39,934 nucleotides of DNA from Lysobacterales bacterium (GCA_016718605.1 JADKCY010000026.1:1-39934), one strand, 5' to 3'; shown: positions 30,474-38,140, numbered from the stretch's first letter. Numbers and translations: made by a program. Notes: generated by a model not told the origin, from the sequence alone.

Positions 30474-32797
30474 GCCTTGATTTGTTTATCGACACTGAGC
30501 CGTCTTGCCCTATGCCTGACTTTCCAGACTATGACACCGCGCCCGTAGTCAAGCGCGATTTTCTATCCGACATACCGCAGGCGCGACCCGACTGCGATAA
30601 GGCCGCGCTTGAGTACATCGACGCTGGTTTGTCTGTTGTGCCGTGTGCCTTGCCGGGTAAGTATCCTGCAACGCCGTGGCTAACCTATCAGGCCGAAATC
30701 GCAGACGCCGCACAGGTGGCACGCTGGTACGGTAAAAACCCGTCATGGGGCTTAGGTATCGTGTGCGGTGATGTTAGCGGCGGGCTGGAAGTCATCGACT
30801 TAGATGGTGGCGCGTTTGCAGATGAGTATGACGCGCTGATTAGAGCGAACGCGCCGGGGCTGATTGAACGATTAGTGATTGAGAAATCACCCAGCGGCGG
30901 GCGGCATTACGCCTACCGTTGCTCAGAGCATGACGGCAATAGCAAGATTGCCCAAACGCTGCGCGAATTGCCAGGACACAAGCCCGGCACGGATGGACTA
31001 ACCACCCTGCTAGAGACACGCGGTCAAGGTGGGTACATCGTAACCTACCCAACACGCGGGTACATTCTGTTACAAGGCGATTGGCTACACTTGCCGACGA
31101 TTACACCCGCCGAGCGCAGTCTGTTATGGAGTTGCGCGGCCATGCTTGACGAAAGCGACAAGGCCGTCAAGGTTGAACCAGCGCCAAAGCCGCAACCGAA
31201 GCACGAAGAACCCGGCAATGCCTCAGAGTTTCACGCGCTGATGGAGCGGCACGGCTGGACTAAGGTCAAGACATCGAAAGGCCGCGAGGACTGGCGACGG
31301 CCCGGCAAGACTGACGGCATATCGGCCACATGGAACTATATCGAAGATTCGTTCTATGTGTTCTCATCAAATGCCGCGCCGTTCAAAGATAACCACAGGT
31401 ACACGATTAAACAGGTTAGGCAGTTGCTAGAGCCTGAAAGTGTTCCGCAGCAAGACAGGCCGCTCACCGAGAAGATTTACTTAACCGACATGGGGAACGG
31501 GCGGCGGTTTGCGCTTCGATTCTCGGATCAATTCAAGTATAACAAGGCGCTTGGGTGGCTTAACTGGAATGGGTCAAAGTGGGAACGCAACGCAGAGCCT
31601 CAGGTTATGAACGCCGCACGGCACACGGTTAACGCTATCTTCGAAGAAGCGCGGGATGCACATAATCCAGACGATGCAAAGTTAGCATCAAAGTGGGCTG
31701 TAAGTAGCCAATCACGCGGACGGCTTGACGCGCTGATTTACTTAGCAAGCACAGAGCCAAGCATACACACGCCGCCAGAAATGTTTGACATTGATCCGCT
31801 GTTGCTAAACTGCAAGAACGGCACAGTTGATTTGAGGACAGGCGCGTACTACACACACGACTCGTCACGCCTGTTATCGAAAGAGGTAAACACGCCATAC
31901 GATGTAGATGCAACCTGCCCTAAGTGGGTTGACTTTCTAAATCGGATTATGGACGGCAATACCAGTTTGATCAAGTTCATTCAGCGGGCAGTCGGTTATA
32001 GTCTGACAGGCAGCACAGCCGAGCAGTGTTTCTTTTTGAACTATGGCACAGGCGCAAACGGAAAGAGTGTTTTCCTAGAGACGATGCGCGGCCTGTTGAA
32101 TGACTACGCAAGCGCGGCTGAGTTTTCGACATTCCTAGCCACGCAAAATGAATCAATCCGCAATGACATTGCCTCACTTGCCGGGGCGCGTTTCGTGTCA
32201 TCTAGCGAATCAGGCGCAGATAAACGCCTGAGTGAACCAATCATTAAAGCCCTAACAGGTGGTGATACAATTGCGGCCCGCTTCCTATTCAAAGAATACT
32301 TTGAGTTCAAGCCGCAATTCAAAGTATGGATGGCGACGAACCATAAGCCAGTGATTAAGGATACAGACCACGCGATATGGAGACGGGTTAGGCTTGTGCC
32401 GTTCAACGTGACGATACCGGAGAAAGACCGTAACCCTAACTTGATCGCAGAGTTGCGGGCAGAGTATAGCGGCATCCTGACATGGGCTGTTCAAGGTTGC
32501 CTAGAATGGCAACGCGACGGGCTGGGCGCTCCGGTTGAAGTCGTGGACGCAACGAACGCATACCGTAACGAGCAAGACACGTTCGGCGCTTTTATCGGCC
32601 TGAATTGTGTTGTCAGTGAATCGGCGGCATACAGCGCAAGCAAACTGCACAAACTGTATTGCGAGGTGACAGGCGAGAAAGTCACGGCCAGAGAGTTTAA
32701 CGGCATGATGACAGAACACGGATTCAAGCAAGTACACTCACGTACCGGGAACGTGTGGCAGGGTATTGGCCCGATAGAGTATGAGTCAAATGATTGA
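30470..32797 (+). CDS. Primase-polymerase / SF3 helicase (D5/P4-like replication protein)
   Basis: 775 residues from ATG 30470, which overlaps the HNH stop; a start twelve bases earlier is possible. Residues about 45-260 are a PrimPol-type domain with the catalytic EVIDLDGG (D110, D112) and SGGRHYAYR. The C-terminal half has a D5-type N region, then an SF3 helicase: Walker A GTGANGKS near 526-533, a Walker B-like stretch with SSSE, and an ATNHKPV sensor motif. A winged-helix end follows. It would prime and unwind phage DNA at an origin, likely the iteron cluster just downstream. The main replication protein of the genome. Confidence 0.92.
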   Translation: MSLDLFIDTEPSCPMPDFPDYDTAPVVKRDFLSDIPQARPDCDKAALEYIDAGLSVVPCALPGKYPATPWLTYQAEIADAAQVARWYGKNPSWGLGIVCGDVSGGLEVIDLDGGAFADEYDALIRANAPGLIERLVIEKSPSGGRHYAYRCSEHDGNSKIAQTLRELPGHKPGTDGLTTLLETRGQGGYIVTYPTRGYILLQGDWLHLPTITPAERSLLWSCAAMLDESDKAVKVEPAPKPQPKHEEPGNASEFHALMERHGWTKVKTSKGREDWRRPGKTDGISATWNYIEDSFYVFSSNAAPFKDNHRYTIKQVRQLLEPESVPQQDRPLTEKIYLTDMGNGRRFALRFSDQFKYNKALGWLNWNGSKWERNAEPQVMNAARHTVNAIFEEARDAHNPDDAKLASKWAVSSQSRGRLDALIYLASTEPSIHTPPEMFDIDPLLLNCKNGTVDLRTGAYYTHDSSRLLSKEVNTPYDVDATCPKWVDFLNRIMDGNTSLIKFIQRAVGYSLTGSTAEQCFFLNYGTGANGKSVFLETMRGLLNDYASAAEFSTFLATQNESIRNDIASLAGARFVSSSESGADKRLSEPIIKALTGGDTIAARFLFKEYFEFKPQFKVWMATNHKPVIKDTDHAIWRRVRLVPFNVTIPEKDRNPNLIAELRAEYSGILTWAVQGCLEWQRDGLGAPVEVVDATNAYRNEQDTFGAFIGLNCVVSESAAYSASKLHKLYCEVTGEKVTAREFNGMMTEHGFKQVHSRTGNVWQGIGPIEYESND

Positions 32798-32806
32798 CTT
32801 TCAGCC

Positions 32807-32934
32807 TGTGAAGGCGTGAAGGGCGTGAAGGCAAAAAGTTAAGGTTGGATTTCTATACGCCCCCCTTGCGATTTAATAGCGTTTGCCTTCACATCCTTCA
32901 CACCATAGTCAAACTGTGAAGGCATCCTTCACAG
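32807..32934. other. Iteron cluster, candidate origin of replication
   Basis: Seven copies of GTGAAGG or its complement lie within about 128 bases. Direct copies start at 32808, 32816 and 32825. Complementary copies lie at 32886-32892 and 32895-32901. A perfect 9-base inverted pair with a 3-base spacer lies at 32914-32934. An AT-richer stretch lies between the groups. This sits directly after the primase-helicase gene, as in P4-like replicons. Confidence 0.65.
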
Positions 32935-32954
32935 AAACAAGATAACAAAACATA

Positions 32955-33140
32955 ATGACACCTGAAATGTTTGACAACAGACAGTATGAAACCCTACTGC
33001 AATGGATAGCCAACTATGACAAGTTTATCGCCCGCTCGCCAGTCGAATCTAACCAGCGCAGAACCGCACAGGCCGCCCGTGACGAACTCAAATCAGTCCT
33101 TGACAGACTCACAGCCCACGCCGCCCGCCCTGCCCGCTGA
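32955..33140 (+). CDS. Hypothetical 61-residue protein beside the iterons
   Basis: Starts MTPEMFDNRQYETLLQWIAN, helical, with a basic C-terminus (RAARDELKSVLDRL and RPAR). The ribosome site is weak. It begins 20 bases after the last iteron. No family recognised; being placed here it may be an accessory for replication (inference). Confidence 0.55.
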   Translation: MTPEMFDNRQYETLLQWIANYDKFIARSPVESNQRRTAQAARDELKSVLDRLTAHAARPAR

Positions 33141-33141
33141 C

Positions 33142-33264
33142 ATGCCGCCGGAGTTGTTGCGGGGCGTGACGACGAAGCCCGTCAAGATTGAGCGCGGCCC
33201 GTCGCGTATCTGGACAGGCTCTAAGTTTGAGGTTGTGGAGTGCGTGACGGCTGTAATCTTTTAG
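33142..33264 (+). CDS. Hypothetical 40-residue protein
   Basis: ATG 33142 lies one base after the previous stop. The product begins MPPELLRGVTTKPVKIERGP and has a compact beta pattern (SRIWTGSKFEVVECVTAVIF). A longer reading starts at 33016 inside the previous gene, but its extra part is low-complexity and out of phase with usual gene order, so I prefer the short form. Confidence 0.5.
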   Translation: MPPELLRGVTTKPVKIERGPSRIWTGSKFEVVECVTAVIF

Positions 33265-33274
33265 GAGTGATGAC

Positions 33275-33532
33275 ATGACTACAGAATTTCAGAAAAGAAT
33301 AATTGAGTATGTTAAGAACCGCCCGAACCGCATGGCGTCACGGTGGGAAATTGCTCAGGGTGCATTTCCTGAAAAGTGGATAGACATAAAACGCTCGCAA
33401 GGCAATCGCACTCATGGCCGTGGCGCGTTAATTGCTCACATTCGCCGCGCTGCTCAGACGTGCGAGCAGTTGGGACGGTTGCCCGCAAAAACTCAATGGG
33501 ACGATGACGTTATATTTTATAGGGACGTTTGA
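33275..33532 (+). CDS. Small winged-helix-like DNA-binding protein
   Basis: An 85-residue protein: FQKRIIEYVKNRPNRMASRW, EIAQGAFPEKWIDIKRSQGN, and a second half with GRGALIAHIRRAAQTCEQLG. The helix-turn-helix pattern with a basic recognition helix suggests DNA binding. Its 3' end touches a methyltransferase remnant. GGAG-type ribosome site (TAGGAGTGATGAC). Confidence 0.65.
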   Translation: MTTEFQKRIIEYVKNRPNRMASRWEIAQGAFPEKWIDIKRSQGNRTHGRGALIAHIRRAAQTCEQLGRLPAKTQWDDDVIFYRDV

Positions 33533-33632
33533 GTTCGTGGCACCGCGATCGCTGCCCGGTACTGTCATCGGTAACGCCGTGCCACCGCTGTTGTACCAGC
33601 GGGTGATTGAGGCGCAAATAGCGAAACCTTAA
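33528..33632 (+). pseudogene. C-terminal remnant of a C5-cytosine methyltransferase
   Basis: An open stretch without its own start, in a different frame from the gene before. It reads APRSLPGTVIGNAVPPLLYQ and ends QRVIEAQIAKP. TVIGNAVPP is motif X of C5-cytosine methyltransferases, normally found near the C-terminus, followed by this kind of helix. All other motifs (PCQ, ENV) are absent. It looks like the end of a deleted gene left behind by recombination. Confidence 0.6.
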
Positions 33633-33676
33633 AAGATTTGATTTTGCTTGACACGGTAGCCGTAAAGTTGTAATAT
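33623..33676 (+). promoter_or_regulatory. Promoter with adjacent 18-base repeat element
   Basis: TTGACA (33648-33653) and TAATAT (33671-33676) are 17 bases apart. Directly upstream, gaaaccttaaaagatttg (33623-33640) is identical to 36384-36401; its complement contains TTTTAAGGTTT. It drives the structured RNA and probably the helicase-methyltransferase pair. Confidence 0.75.
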
Positions 33677-33682
33677 ACAAGT

Positions 33683-33786
33683 GTCGAGGGCAATACAGCG
33701 GTCAAGCGGTTTTTCTATAGTGGTAGCACACGCCTGATTGGTACGCTGGCCCTCGACAAGCCGCTACAACCGATCAGGCGTTTTTT
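33683..33786 (+). ncRNA. Structured leader or small RNA B with terminator
   Basis: The predicted start lies next to GTCGAGGGC. TGTCGAGGGC (33682-33691) pairs with GCCCTCGACA (33749-33758). CGCCTGATTGG (33731-33741) pairs with CCGATCAGGCG (33770-33780, one G-T pair), followed by TTTTTT. TAGTGG (33718-33723) can pair with CCGCTA (33761-33766). The first two helices interlock, the same order as in RNA A, and both contain AGTGGT and CGCCTG. GGAGG then starts the next gene. Confidence 0.65.
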
Positions 33787-33804
33787 ATTCACACGGAGGA
33801 TGCA

Positions 33805-33957
33805 ATGGGTTACAAAACGATGTTAGACAACTGCCCACCCGATGACGCTGAACAACTCCATGACATCCTGTCAATGATGGCCGTCGCGATTGACAAGATA
33901 AACGCGATGTATCCTAGCACGGCAGTCGTGGCCGATGACGATCAGGACGGCGAATAA
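33805..33957 (+). CDS. Acidic 50-residue protein before the helicase
   Basis: ATG 33805 with GGAGGATG upstream; the stop overlaps the helicase start (TAATG). Begins MGYKTMLDNCPPDDAEQLHD, then a helix (DILSMMAVAIDKINAMY) and an acidic tail (DDDQDGE). Tight coupling supports translation. It may be an accessory of the helicase; no family recognised. Confidence 0.6.
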   Translation: MGYKTMLDNCPPDDAEQLHDILSMMAVAIDKINAMYPSTAVVADDDQDGE

Positions 33958-35351
33958 TGGACTACTCACAATTCCTTGACACGAAGCACGACTTCGGCGC
34001 TGACGATGGTTTCAAGCCAACATACATGCCGTCAGTATTGAAGGACTTTCAGGTGTCGCTGACCGATTGGGCTGTACGCAAGGGCCGCGGAGCGCTGTTC
34101 GCTGATTGCGGGCTAGGCAAAACGCTCATGCAGTTGGTGTGGGCTCAGAACGTGGTAGAGCATACCAATAAGCCGGTATTGATTCTCACCCCGTTGTCCG
34201 TGTCGATTCAGACGTTGGCTGAGGCCGCGAAGTTTGGCATCGAAGCACACCGCGCCATAGTCGGACACGCGACACTGCCGACTATCTATGTCACCAACTA
34301 TGAGCAGTTGCACAAGTTTAGCGCGACAGACTATAGCGGTGTGGTGTGCGACGAGTCGTCAATCCTAAAGAACTTCGACGGCGTTTACAAGAGCGAGATT
34401 ACTGAGTTTATGCGCCAAGTACCATACCGACTACTTGCAACGGCAACCGCCGCGCCGAACGATTGGGACGAGCTGGGGACGTCAAGCGAAGCGCTAGGCT
34501 ACATGGGCTATAAGGACATGCTGAAAACGTTCTTCACCAACAAAGAGAACTCGTCAAGCAAGCGTCGTTCCGGACGTTGGGACATGTTCAAAGGCGAGGC
34601 GCGTGACGAGTTTGTCCTGCTAGGCTGGGCAGAGGAATCATTCTGGCGCTGGGTTGCATCATGGGCGCGAGCGGCTCGACGACCGTCTGATTTGGGATTT
34701 GATGACCGTGATTTTATTCTGCCGCAGATGGTGGAGCAGTTTACCGAAATCAAACCACGCACACCGCGTCAAGGAATGTTATTCGATGTGACTGCCGTCA
34801 ACTTTCAAGAGCAGCGCGAAGTAATCCGACGAACAGTAAATGAGCGTTGCGAGTCGGCGGCTGAATCTATCTCGCATCACAACATCGCGGCGGCATGGTG
34901 CAATCTGAATGACGAGGGCAAGTTGCTCGCCAAGTTGACTGGCGGGGTTGAGGTTTCAGGCAGTAGCAGCGATGAGGAAAAAGAGGAAGCGGTTAATTGG
35001 TTTGTGAACGGCACAGACGATCGGCGTGTACTGATTAGCAAGCCAAAGATTCTAGGCTTCGGCCTGAACTTCCAGCATTGCAACTACGCCACCTATTTCA
35101 GCGACTTCTCGTATGAGCGATACTACCAGACAACGCGCCGATTCTGGCGGTTTGGTCAGACTAAAAAAGTCACCATCAATAGCATCTATCCCGAAGGCGG
35201 CGAGCGCATGATGCAAGCGATTGTACGCAAGTCAAAAGCCGCCGAGCAGATGTTTGAAAACATGGTGCGCTATATGAACGACGCACTAGCAATCGACAAA
35301 ACTCAATACACAAGCAAGGAGATCAGCAAACCATCATGGCTAACCAAGTGA
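33957..35351 (+). CDS. SNF2-type DNA helicase/translocase
   Basis: A 464-residue protein with helicase motifs in order: ADCGLGKT (Walker A, near 50-56), LILTPLSVSIQ (Ia), CDESSILK (II, 131-135), LLATATAAPND (III, near 160-168), then a second lobe with ISKPKILGFGLNFQHC (V) and YYQTTRRFWRFGQ (VI, arginine fingers). This is the SNF2/RapA-like group common in phages. It overlaps a DNA methyltransferase by 16 bases, so it probably works with it, for example to open DNA for methylation or in recombination. Confidence 0.9.
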   Translation: MDYSQFLDTKHDFGADDGFKPTYMPSVLKDFQVSLTDWAVRKGRGALFADCGLGKTLMQLVWAQNVVEHTNKPVLILTPLSVSIQTLAEAAKFGIEAHRAIVGHATLPTIYVTNYEQLHKFSATDYSGVVCDESSILKNFDGVYKSEITEFMRQVPYRLLATATAAPNDWDELGTSSEALGYMGYKDMLKTFFTNKENSSSKRRSGRWDMFKGEARDEFVLLGWAEESFWRWVASWARAARRPSDLGFDDRDFILPQMVEQFTEIKPRTPRQGMLFDVTAVNFQEQREVIRRTVNERCESAAESISHHNIAAAWCNLNDEGKLLAKLTGGVEVSGSSSDEEKEEAVNWFVNGTDDRRVLISKPKILGFGLNFQHCNYATYFSDFSYERYYQTTRRFWRFGQTKKVTINSIYPEGGERMMQAIVRKSKAAEQMFENMVRYMNDALAIDKTQYTSKEISKPSWLTK

Positions 35352-36370
35352 TTACCGAAGTAGTCAACGATCGGTACGCAATCTACAACATGGATTGCAT
35401 CGAAATGATGAAGCAACTACCAGATGAATCCATCGGACTGAGCGTTTATAGCCCGCCGTTTGGGGGCCTGTATGTTTATTCCAGCAGTGACCGTGACATT
35501 AGCAATGCCCGCAACTATGATGAGTTTTGGACGCATTACGATTTCGTCATCGCTGAGATTCATCGCCTGACTAAGCCTGGGCGGTCAACCGTTGTGCATT
35601 GCAGTGACATTCCTAGCGGTAACACTGGCACGGATTTCATGAACCATCTGCCGGGCGACATCATCGAGCAGCATGTCATGTGCCGCAAGCCGGGTTGTAA
35701 GGCCAGCGAACGCGAGCGGCGCAAGGGCATGTGCGGGCATGGCTGGTTTCAGTACACTGGCGACTATGTGATTTGGAAAGAGCCTCTCGCGGTGCGTAAC
35801 CGTACAATGGCTAAGAACTTGGCGCATAAGACCATCGTCGATGATTCATCGCGGGCAGGGCAAGCGATTGCCGATCATGCGCTGGTATTCCGAAAGCGCG
35901 GTCACAACGAAGAACCTATCACGCACGAACACGGCCTGACTGAGTACGCTGGTAGCACGCAGATGCCAGCCGATATTCTGCCGTTTCGCAATTTCAGCGG
36001 CGACCAAAAGATGAACCGATTCAGCCATTGGATTTGGCGACGGTATGCGTCAAGCATTTGGGACGATGTGCGTCCTAATCGCGTCCTGCCCTATATCGAA
36101 AGCATGGATGAGCGCGACGAACAGCACGTTCACCCGTTGCAGTTGGATGTTATCGAGCGGGCGGTAACACTGTGGTCAAATCCTAGCGACGTTGTGTTGA
36201 CTCCGTTCATGGGTGTTGGCAGTGAGGTTTTCGCGGCGGTACGTTTGGGACGGCGTGGTATCGGCGCTGAGTTGAAAGATACCTACTTCCGGCAAGCGAT
36301 GAAAAACATGCTGACCGTCGATGCTGAGATCGTTCACGAACCGGATATGTTTGACCTGTTAGACGAGTAG
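35336..36370 (+). CDS. Site-specific DNA methyltransferase, SPPF-type
   Basis: A 344-residue protein with catalytic VYSPPFGG (SPPF at 39-42) and the SAM-binding FMGVGS (291-296) followed by GIGAEL (E312). Catalytic motif first and SAM motif last is the beta-class order. SPP-type catalytic motifs are often found in N4-cytosine enzymes, but adenine specificity is possible. Specificity is unknown. There is no restriction partner seen, so protection against host restriction is likely. It starts inside the helicase gene. Confidence 0.88.
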   Translation: MANQVITEVVNDRYAIYNMDCIEMMKQLPDESIGLSVYSPPFGGLYVYSSSDRDISNARNYDEFWTHYDFVIAEIHRLTKPGRSTVVHCSDIPSGNTGTDFMNHLPGDIIEQHVMCRKPGCKASERERRKGMCGHGWFQYTGDYVIWKEPLAVRNRTMAKNLAHKTIVDDSSRAGQAIADHALVFRKRGHNEEPITHEHGLTEYAGSTQMPADILPFRNFSGDQKMNRFSHWIWRRYASSIWDDVRPNRVLPYIESMDERDEQHVHPLQLDVIERAVTLWSNPSDVVLTPFMGVGSEVFAAVRLGRRGIGAELKDTYFRQAMKNMLTVDAEIVHEPDMFDLLDE

Positions 36371-36382
36371 TGTGCAGCAAAT

Positions 36383-36427
36383 AGAAACCTTAAAAGATTT
36401 GCGCGAATCGAATCTTTTAAGGTTTCT
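36383..36427. promoter_or_regulatory. Long perfect inverted repeat, candidate operator
   Basis: Seventeen bases (36383-36399, containing ACCTTAAAAGATT) are exactly complemented at 36411-36427 around an 11-base loop. Each arm contains the TTTTAAGGTTT element or its complement. It ends three bases before the -35 at 36431. No T-run follows, so I favour a protein-binding site over a terminator. Confidence 0.65.
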
Positions 36428-36430
36428 GTA

Positions 36431-36460
36431 TTGACTCGCACCACCGCGCTGTTGTATAGT
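36431..36460 (+). promoter_or_regulatory. Promoter of the small-protein/RusA operon
   Basis: TTGACT (36431-36436) and TATAGT (36455-36460) are 18 bases apart. The inverted repeat at 36383-36427 is directly upstream. No terminator is seen after it before the window end; transcription would cross the junction to 683-707. Confidence 0.72.
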
Positions 36461-36489
36461 GACAGCACGGTAACGCAGGAGGATATGAG

Positions 36490-36906
36490 ATGATTTGCGA
36501 ATGTGGACACGACGAATCAGAACACGAATCATTAGGCTGTATGCACGAATTTCCTAATACTTCGTTTTGTAAGTGCATTAATAATCCGTGTAGTTTCAGC
36601 ATAAAAACTGAAGCGCAATTAATCGCCGAGCTGCGTCAGCGCGTGGCAGAGTTGGAAGCCGCGCAAGCCATCGTCACTCCGAACGGCGAAACATTGTCGA
36701 AGCGGATTGACGCATTTCTGGACGCCAATCTGCCGCAAATCGTCACGCCGAACAACTGCCGCCACTGCCAGCGGGCTGCTGAGCAGATGCGCGAGGCGGC
36801 GGCGGATGCGGCTATCATGTCTAACGAGACTCGTGCTAATCTGTCAGCGCAAATCCGCGCCTTGCCGTTGCCAGAGTGCGACGGCAAGGCGCTAAAGCCT
36901 GAATAG
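36490..36906 (+). CDS. Cys-rich coiled-coil protein, 138 residues
   Basis: A GCAGGAGG site lies before ATG 36490. The N-terminus has several Cys and His (MICECGHDESEHESLGCMHE, FCKCINNPC), probably a zinc site. Residues about 40-60 are a coiled coil (AQLIAELRQRVAELEAAQ), and a further NNCRHCQRA pair follows. It may be a regulator or adaptor; no family recognised. Confidence 0.7.
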   Translation: MICECGHDESEHESLGCMHEFPNTSFCKCINNPCSFSIKTEAQLIAELRQRVAELEAAQAIVTPNGETLSKRIDAFLDANLPQIVTPNNCRHCQRAAEQMREAAADAAIMSNETRANLSAQIRALPLPECDGKALKPE

Positions 36907-36913
36907 TCAATCC

Positions 36914-36974
36914 ATCCAGCCCTGTAGCCAAACTGAGGCGCAGGGGTGTGACTCACAAATGCGCAGGGCTGGAT
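36914..36974 (+). other. Long-arm hairpin between small genes
   Basis: ATCCAGCCCTG (36914-36924) pairs exactly with CAGGGCTGGAT (36964-36974) around a 39-base loop. The loop contains GCGCAGGGG-like bases. No T-run. It separates the Cys-rich gene from the next zinc-ribbon gene and may set their relative expression. Confidence 0.55.
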
Positions 36975-36987
36975 ATTGAGACAGACA

Positions 36988-37164
36988 ATGAGCCGTCCAT
37001 TCACAGTAAACGAAATCCCGCGCTGCCCGCTATGCCGCGAACACGTCAAGCGCTGTAAATGTCCGAATGACGTGAAGCCGCCAAAAGTTTGCAAACCAAC
37101 AAAGCATAAGTTTAAGTCGGATGAGTGGAAAATTGAGCCGTACTACTGGCAGGTTATCAAATGA
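36988..37164 (+). CDS. Small zinc-ribbon-like protein, 58 residues
   Basis: I choose ATG 36988 (a TTG twelve bases earlier is possible). RCPLC and RCKC near the N-terminus form a Cys-rich metal site, followed by a basic region (KPPKVCKPTKHKFKSDEWK). The stop overlaps the next start as ATGA. Zinc binding inferred. Confidence 0.65.
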   Translation: MSRPFTVNEIPRCPLCREHVKRCKCPNDVKPPKVCKPTKHKFKSDEWKIEPYYWQVIK

Positions 37165-37547
37165 ATTGCTTAAATTGCGGTGTAATCATCGACACGAATC
37201 ACACACGCTGCGAAGATTGCAGACGCGAAATAAAACGCGCCAAGAACAAGGCAGACGCGCAACGCGCTAAAGAACGGCGACACGAGCGCGGACTGGTGAC
37301 AAAGCACCTGAAGGGCGGCAAAGAGCCTCGCGTCAATGCTAAGTGTATGCGGTGTGGTAGTGATGTGGTAGCCGCCGCAAATCGCCTAAAGACAACGCTG
37401 TGCCAAGCGTGCCGCGATAGTGCGAACGCACGCAAAGCCGCAGAACTGTGGCGCAAGCACCACCCAGCGCCTATCAAGTTATCGGGCGCGACGTGCGTCA
37501 TGTGTGGGCATGGATTCACGAACGGATTATGTGAGTGCAAAGAGTGA
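37161..37547 (+). CDS. Triple zinc-ribbon protein, 128 residues
   Basis: Three Cys-pair sets: CLNCG with CEDC near residues 3-20; CMRCG with CQAC around 62-84; and CVMCG with CECKE at the C-terminus. They are joined by basic helices (RAKNKADAQRAKERRHERG). This looks like a nucleic-acid binding protein with several zinc beads. No family name. Coupled to the gene before it. Confidence 0.7.
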   Translation: MNCLNCGVIIDTNHTRCEDCRREIKRAKNKADAQRAKERRHERGLVTKHLKGGKEPRVNAKCMRCGSDVVAAANRLKTTLCQACRDSANARKAAELWRKHHPAPIKLSGATCVMCGHGFTNGLCECKE

Positions 37548-37550
37548 TAG

Positions 37551-37757
37551 ATGAGCAATGCGACATACCAGCAGGTCGGACGTTGGCGCAACATGCCGCG
37601 CACCACTGAGACGGTCGTCACGTTCGCCGCGCAGTGGGTTGACGAGTGCGGTGTGTGGCCTGGTTATCGTGACGTTGCAACGATATTCAAGATGAACAAT
37701 GACGCGGCCTGTAGTCTGTTGCGCGAAGCCCGCGCCGTGATGGAGGCGATGAAGTGA
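37551..37757 (+). CDS. Small helix-turn-helix-like protein, 68 residues
   Basis: The central part (ETVVTFAAQWVDECGVWPGY, then RDVATIFKMNNDAACSLL) has helix-turn-helix spacing with a basic C-terminal helix. It overlaps the RusA-like gene by four bases (GTGA). A regulator or DNA-binding accessory; inference. Confidence 0.6.
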   Translation: MSNATYQQVGRWRNMPRTTETVVTFAAQWVDECGVWPGYRDVATIFKMNNDAACSLLREARAVMEAMK

Positions 37758-38128
37758 AAATAGAACTGCCGTGGCCTGATAGCGCACTACTGCCCAACAA
37801 CTCTAGCGGCCACCACTGGGCAACAAAACAATCAGCCAAGCAACAGGCTATATCAGACGCGACTTGGGCAACTAAAAAAGCGCTATTCGATGACATCGGC
37901 CCGCGCATTGATCCAGAATTTGACGCAGAATTATCTATTTACTTTTATCCACCTGACAACCGGGGCCGCGACGTTGACGGCATGTTATCGAGCATGAAAC
38001 CAGCGCTTGACGCAATTGCAAAGACAATCGGAATCAATGACCGCAGATTTAGACCAGTTCATTTGTACCCGCTAGACAAGATTGACGGCGGGCGTGTTAT
38101 TGTAGTGCTAGATCAAATCCCGTTCTGA
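37754..38128 (+). CDS. RusA-like Holliday junction resolvase
   Basis: A 124-residue protein starting at GTG. NRGRDVDGMLSSMKPALDAI and IGINDRRF match the RusA pattern. D73, D75 and D96 correspond in spacing to the three catalytic aspartates of RusA. It cuts branched DNA made during replication or packaging. It stands in the small-protein operon after the methyltransferase. Confidence 0.88.
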   Translation: MKIELPWPDSALLPNNSSGHHWATKQSAKQQAISDATWATKKALFDDIGPRIDPEFDAELSIYFYPPDNRGRDVDGMLSSMKPALDAIAKTIGINDRRFRPVHLYPLDKIDGGRVIVVLDQIPF

Positions 38129-38140
38129 GGACAAATCACA

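Noticed and set aside
32839..32849. Fifth copy of the TTTTAAGG element (GTTAAGGTTG)
   Set aside because: The match is partial and no clear promoter follows; it lies inside the iteron region.
36383..36427. Terminator after the methyltransferase
   Set aside because: The stem is long but has no T-run, is AT-rich, and shares its arm with promoter-linked motifs elsewhere, so an operator is more likely.
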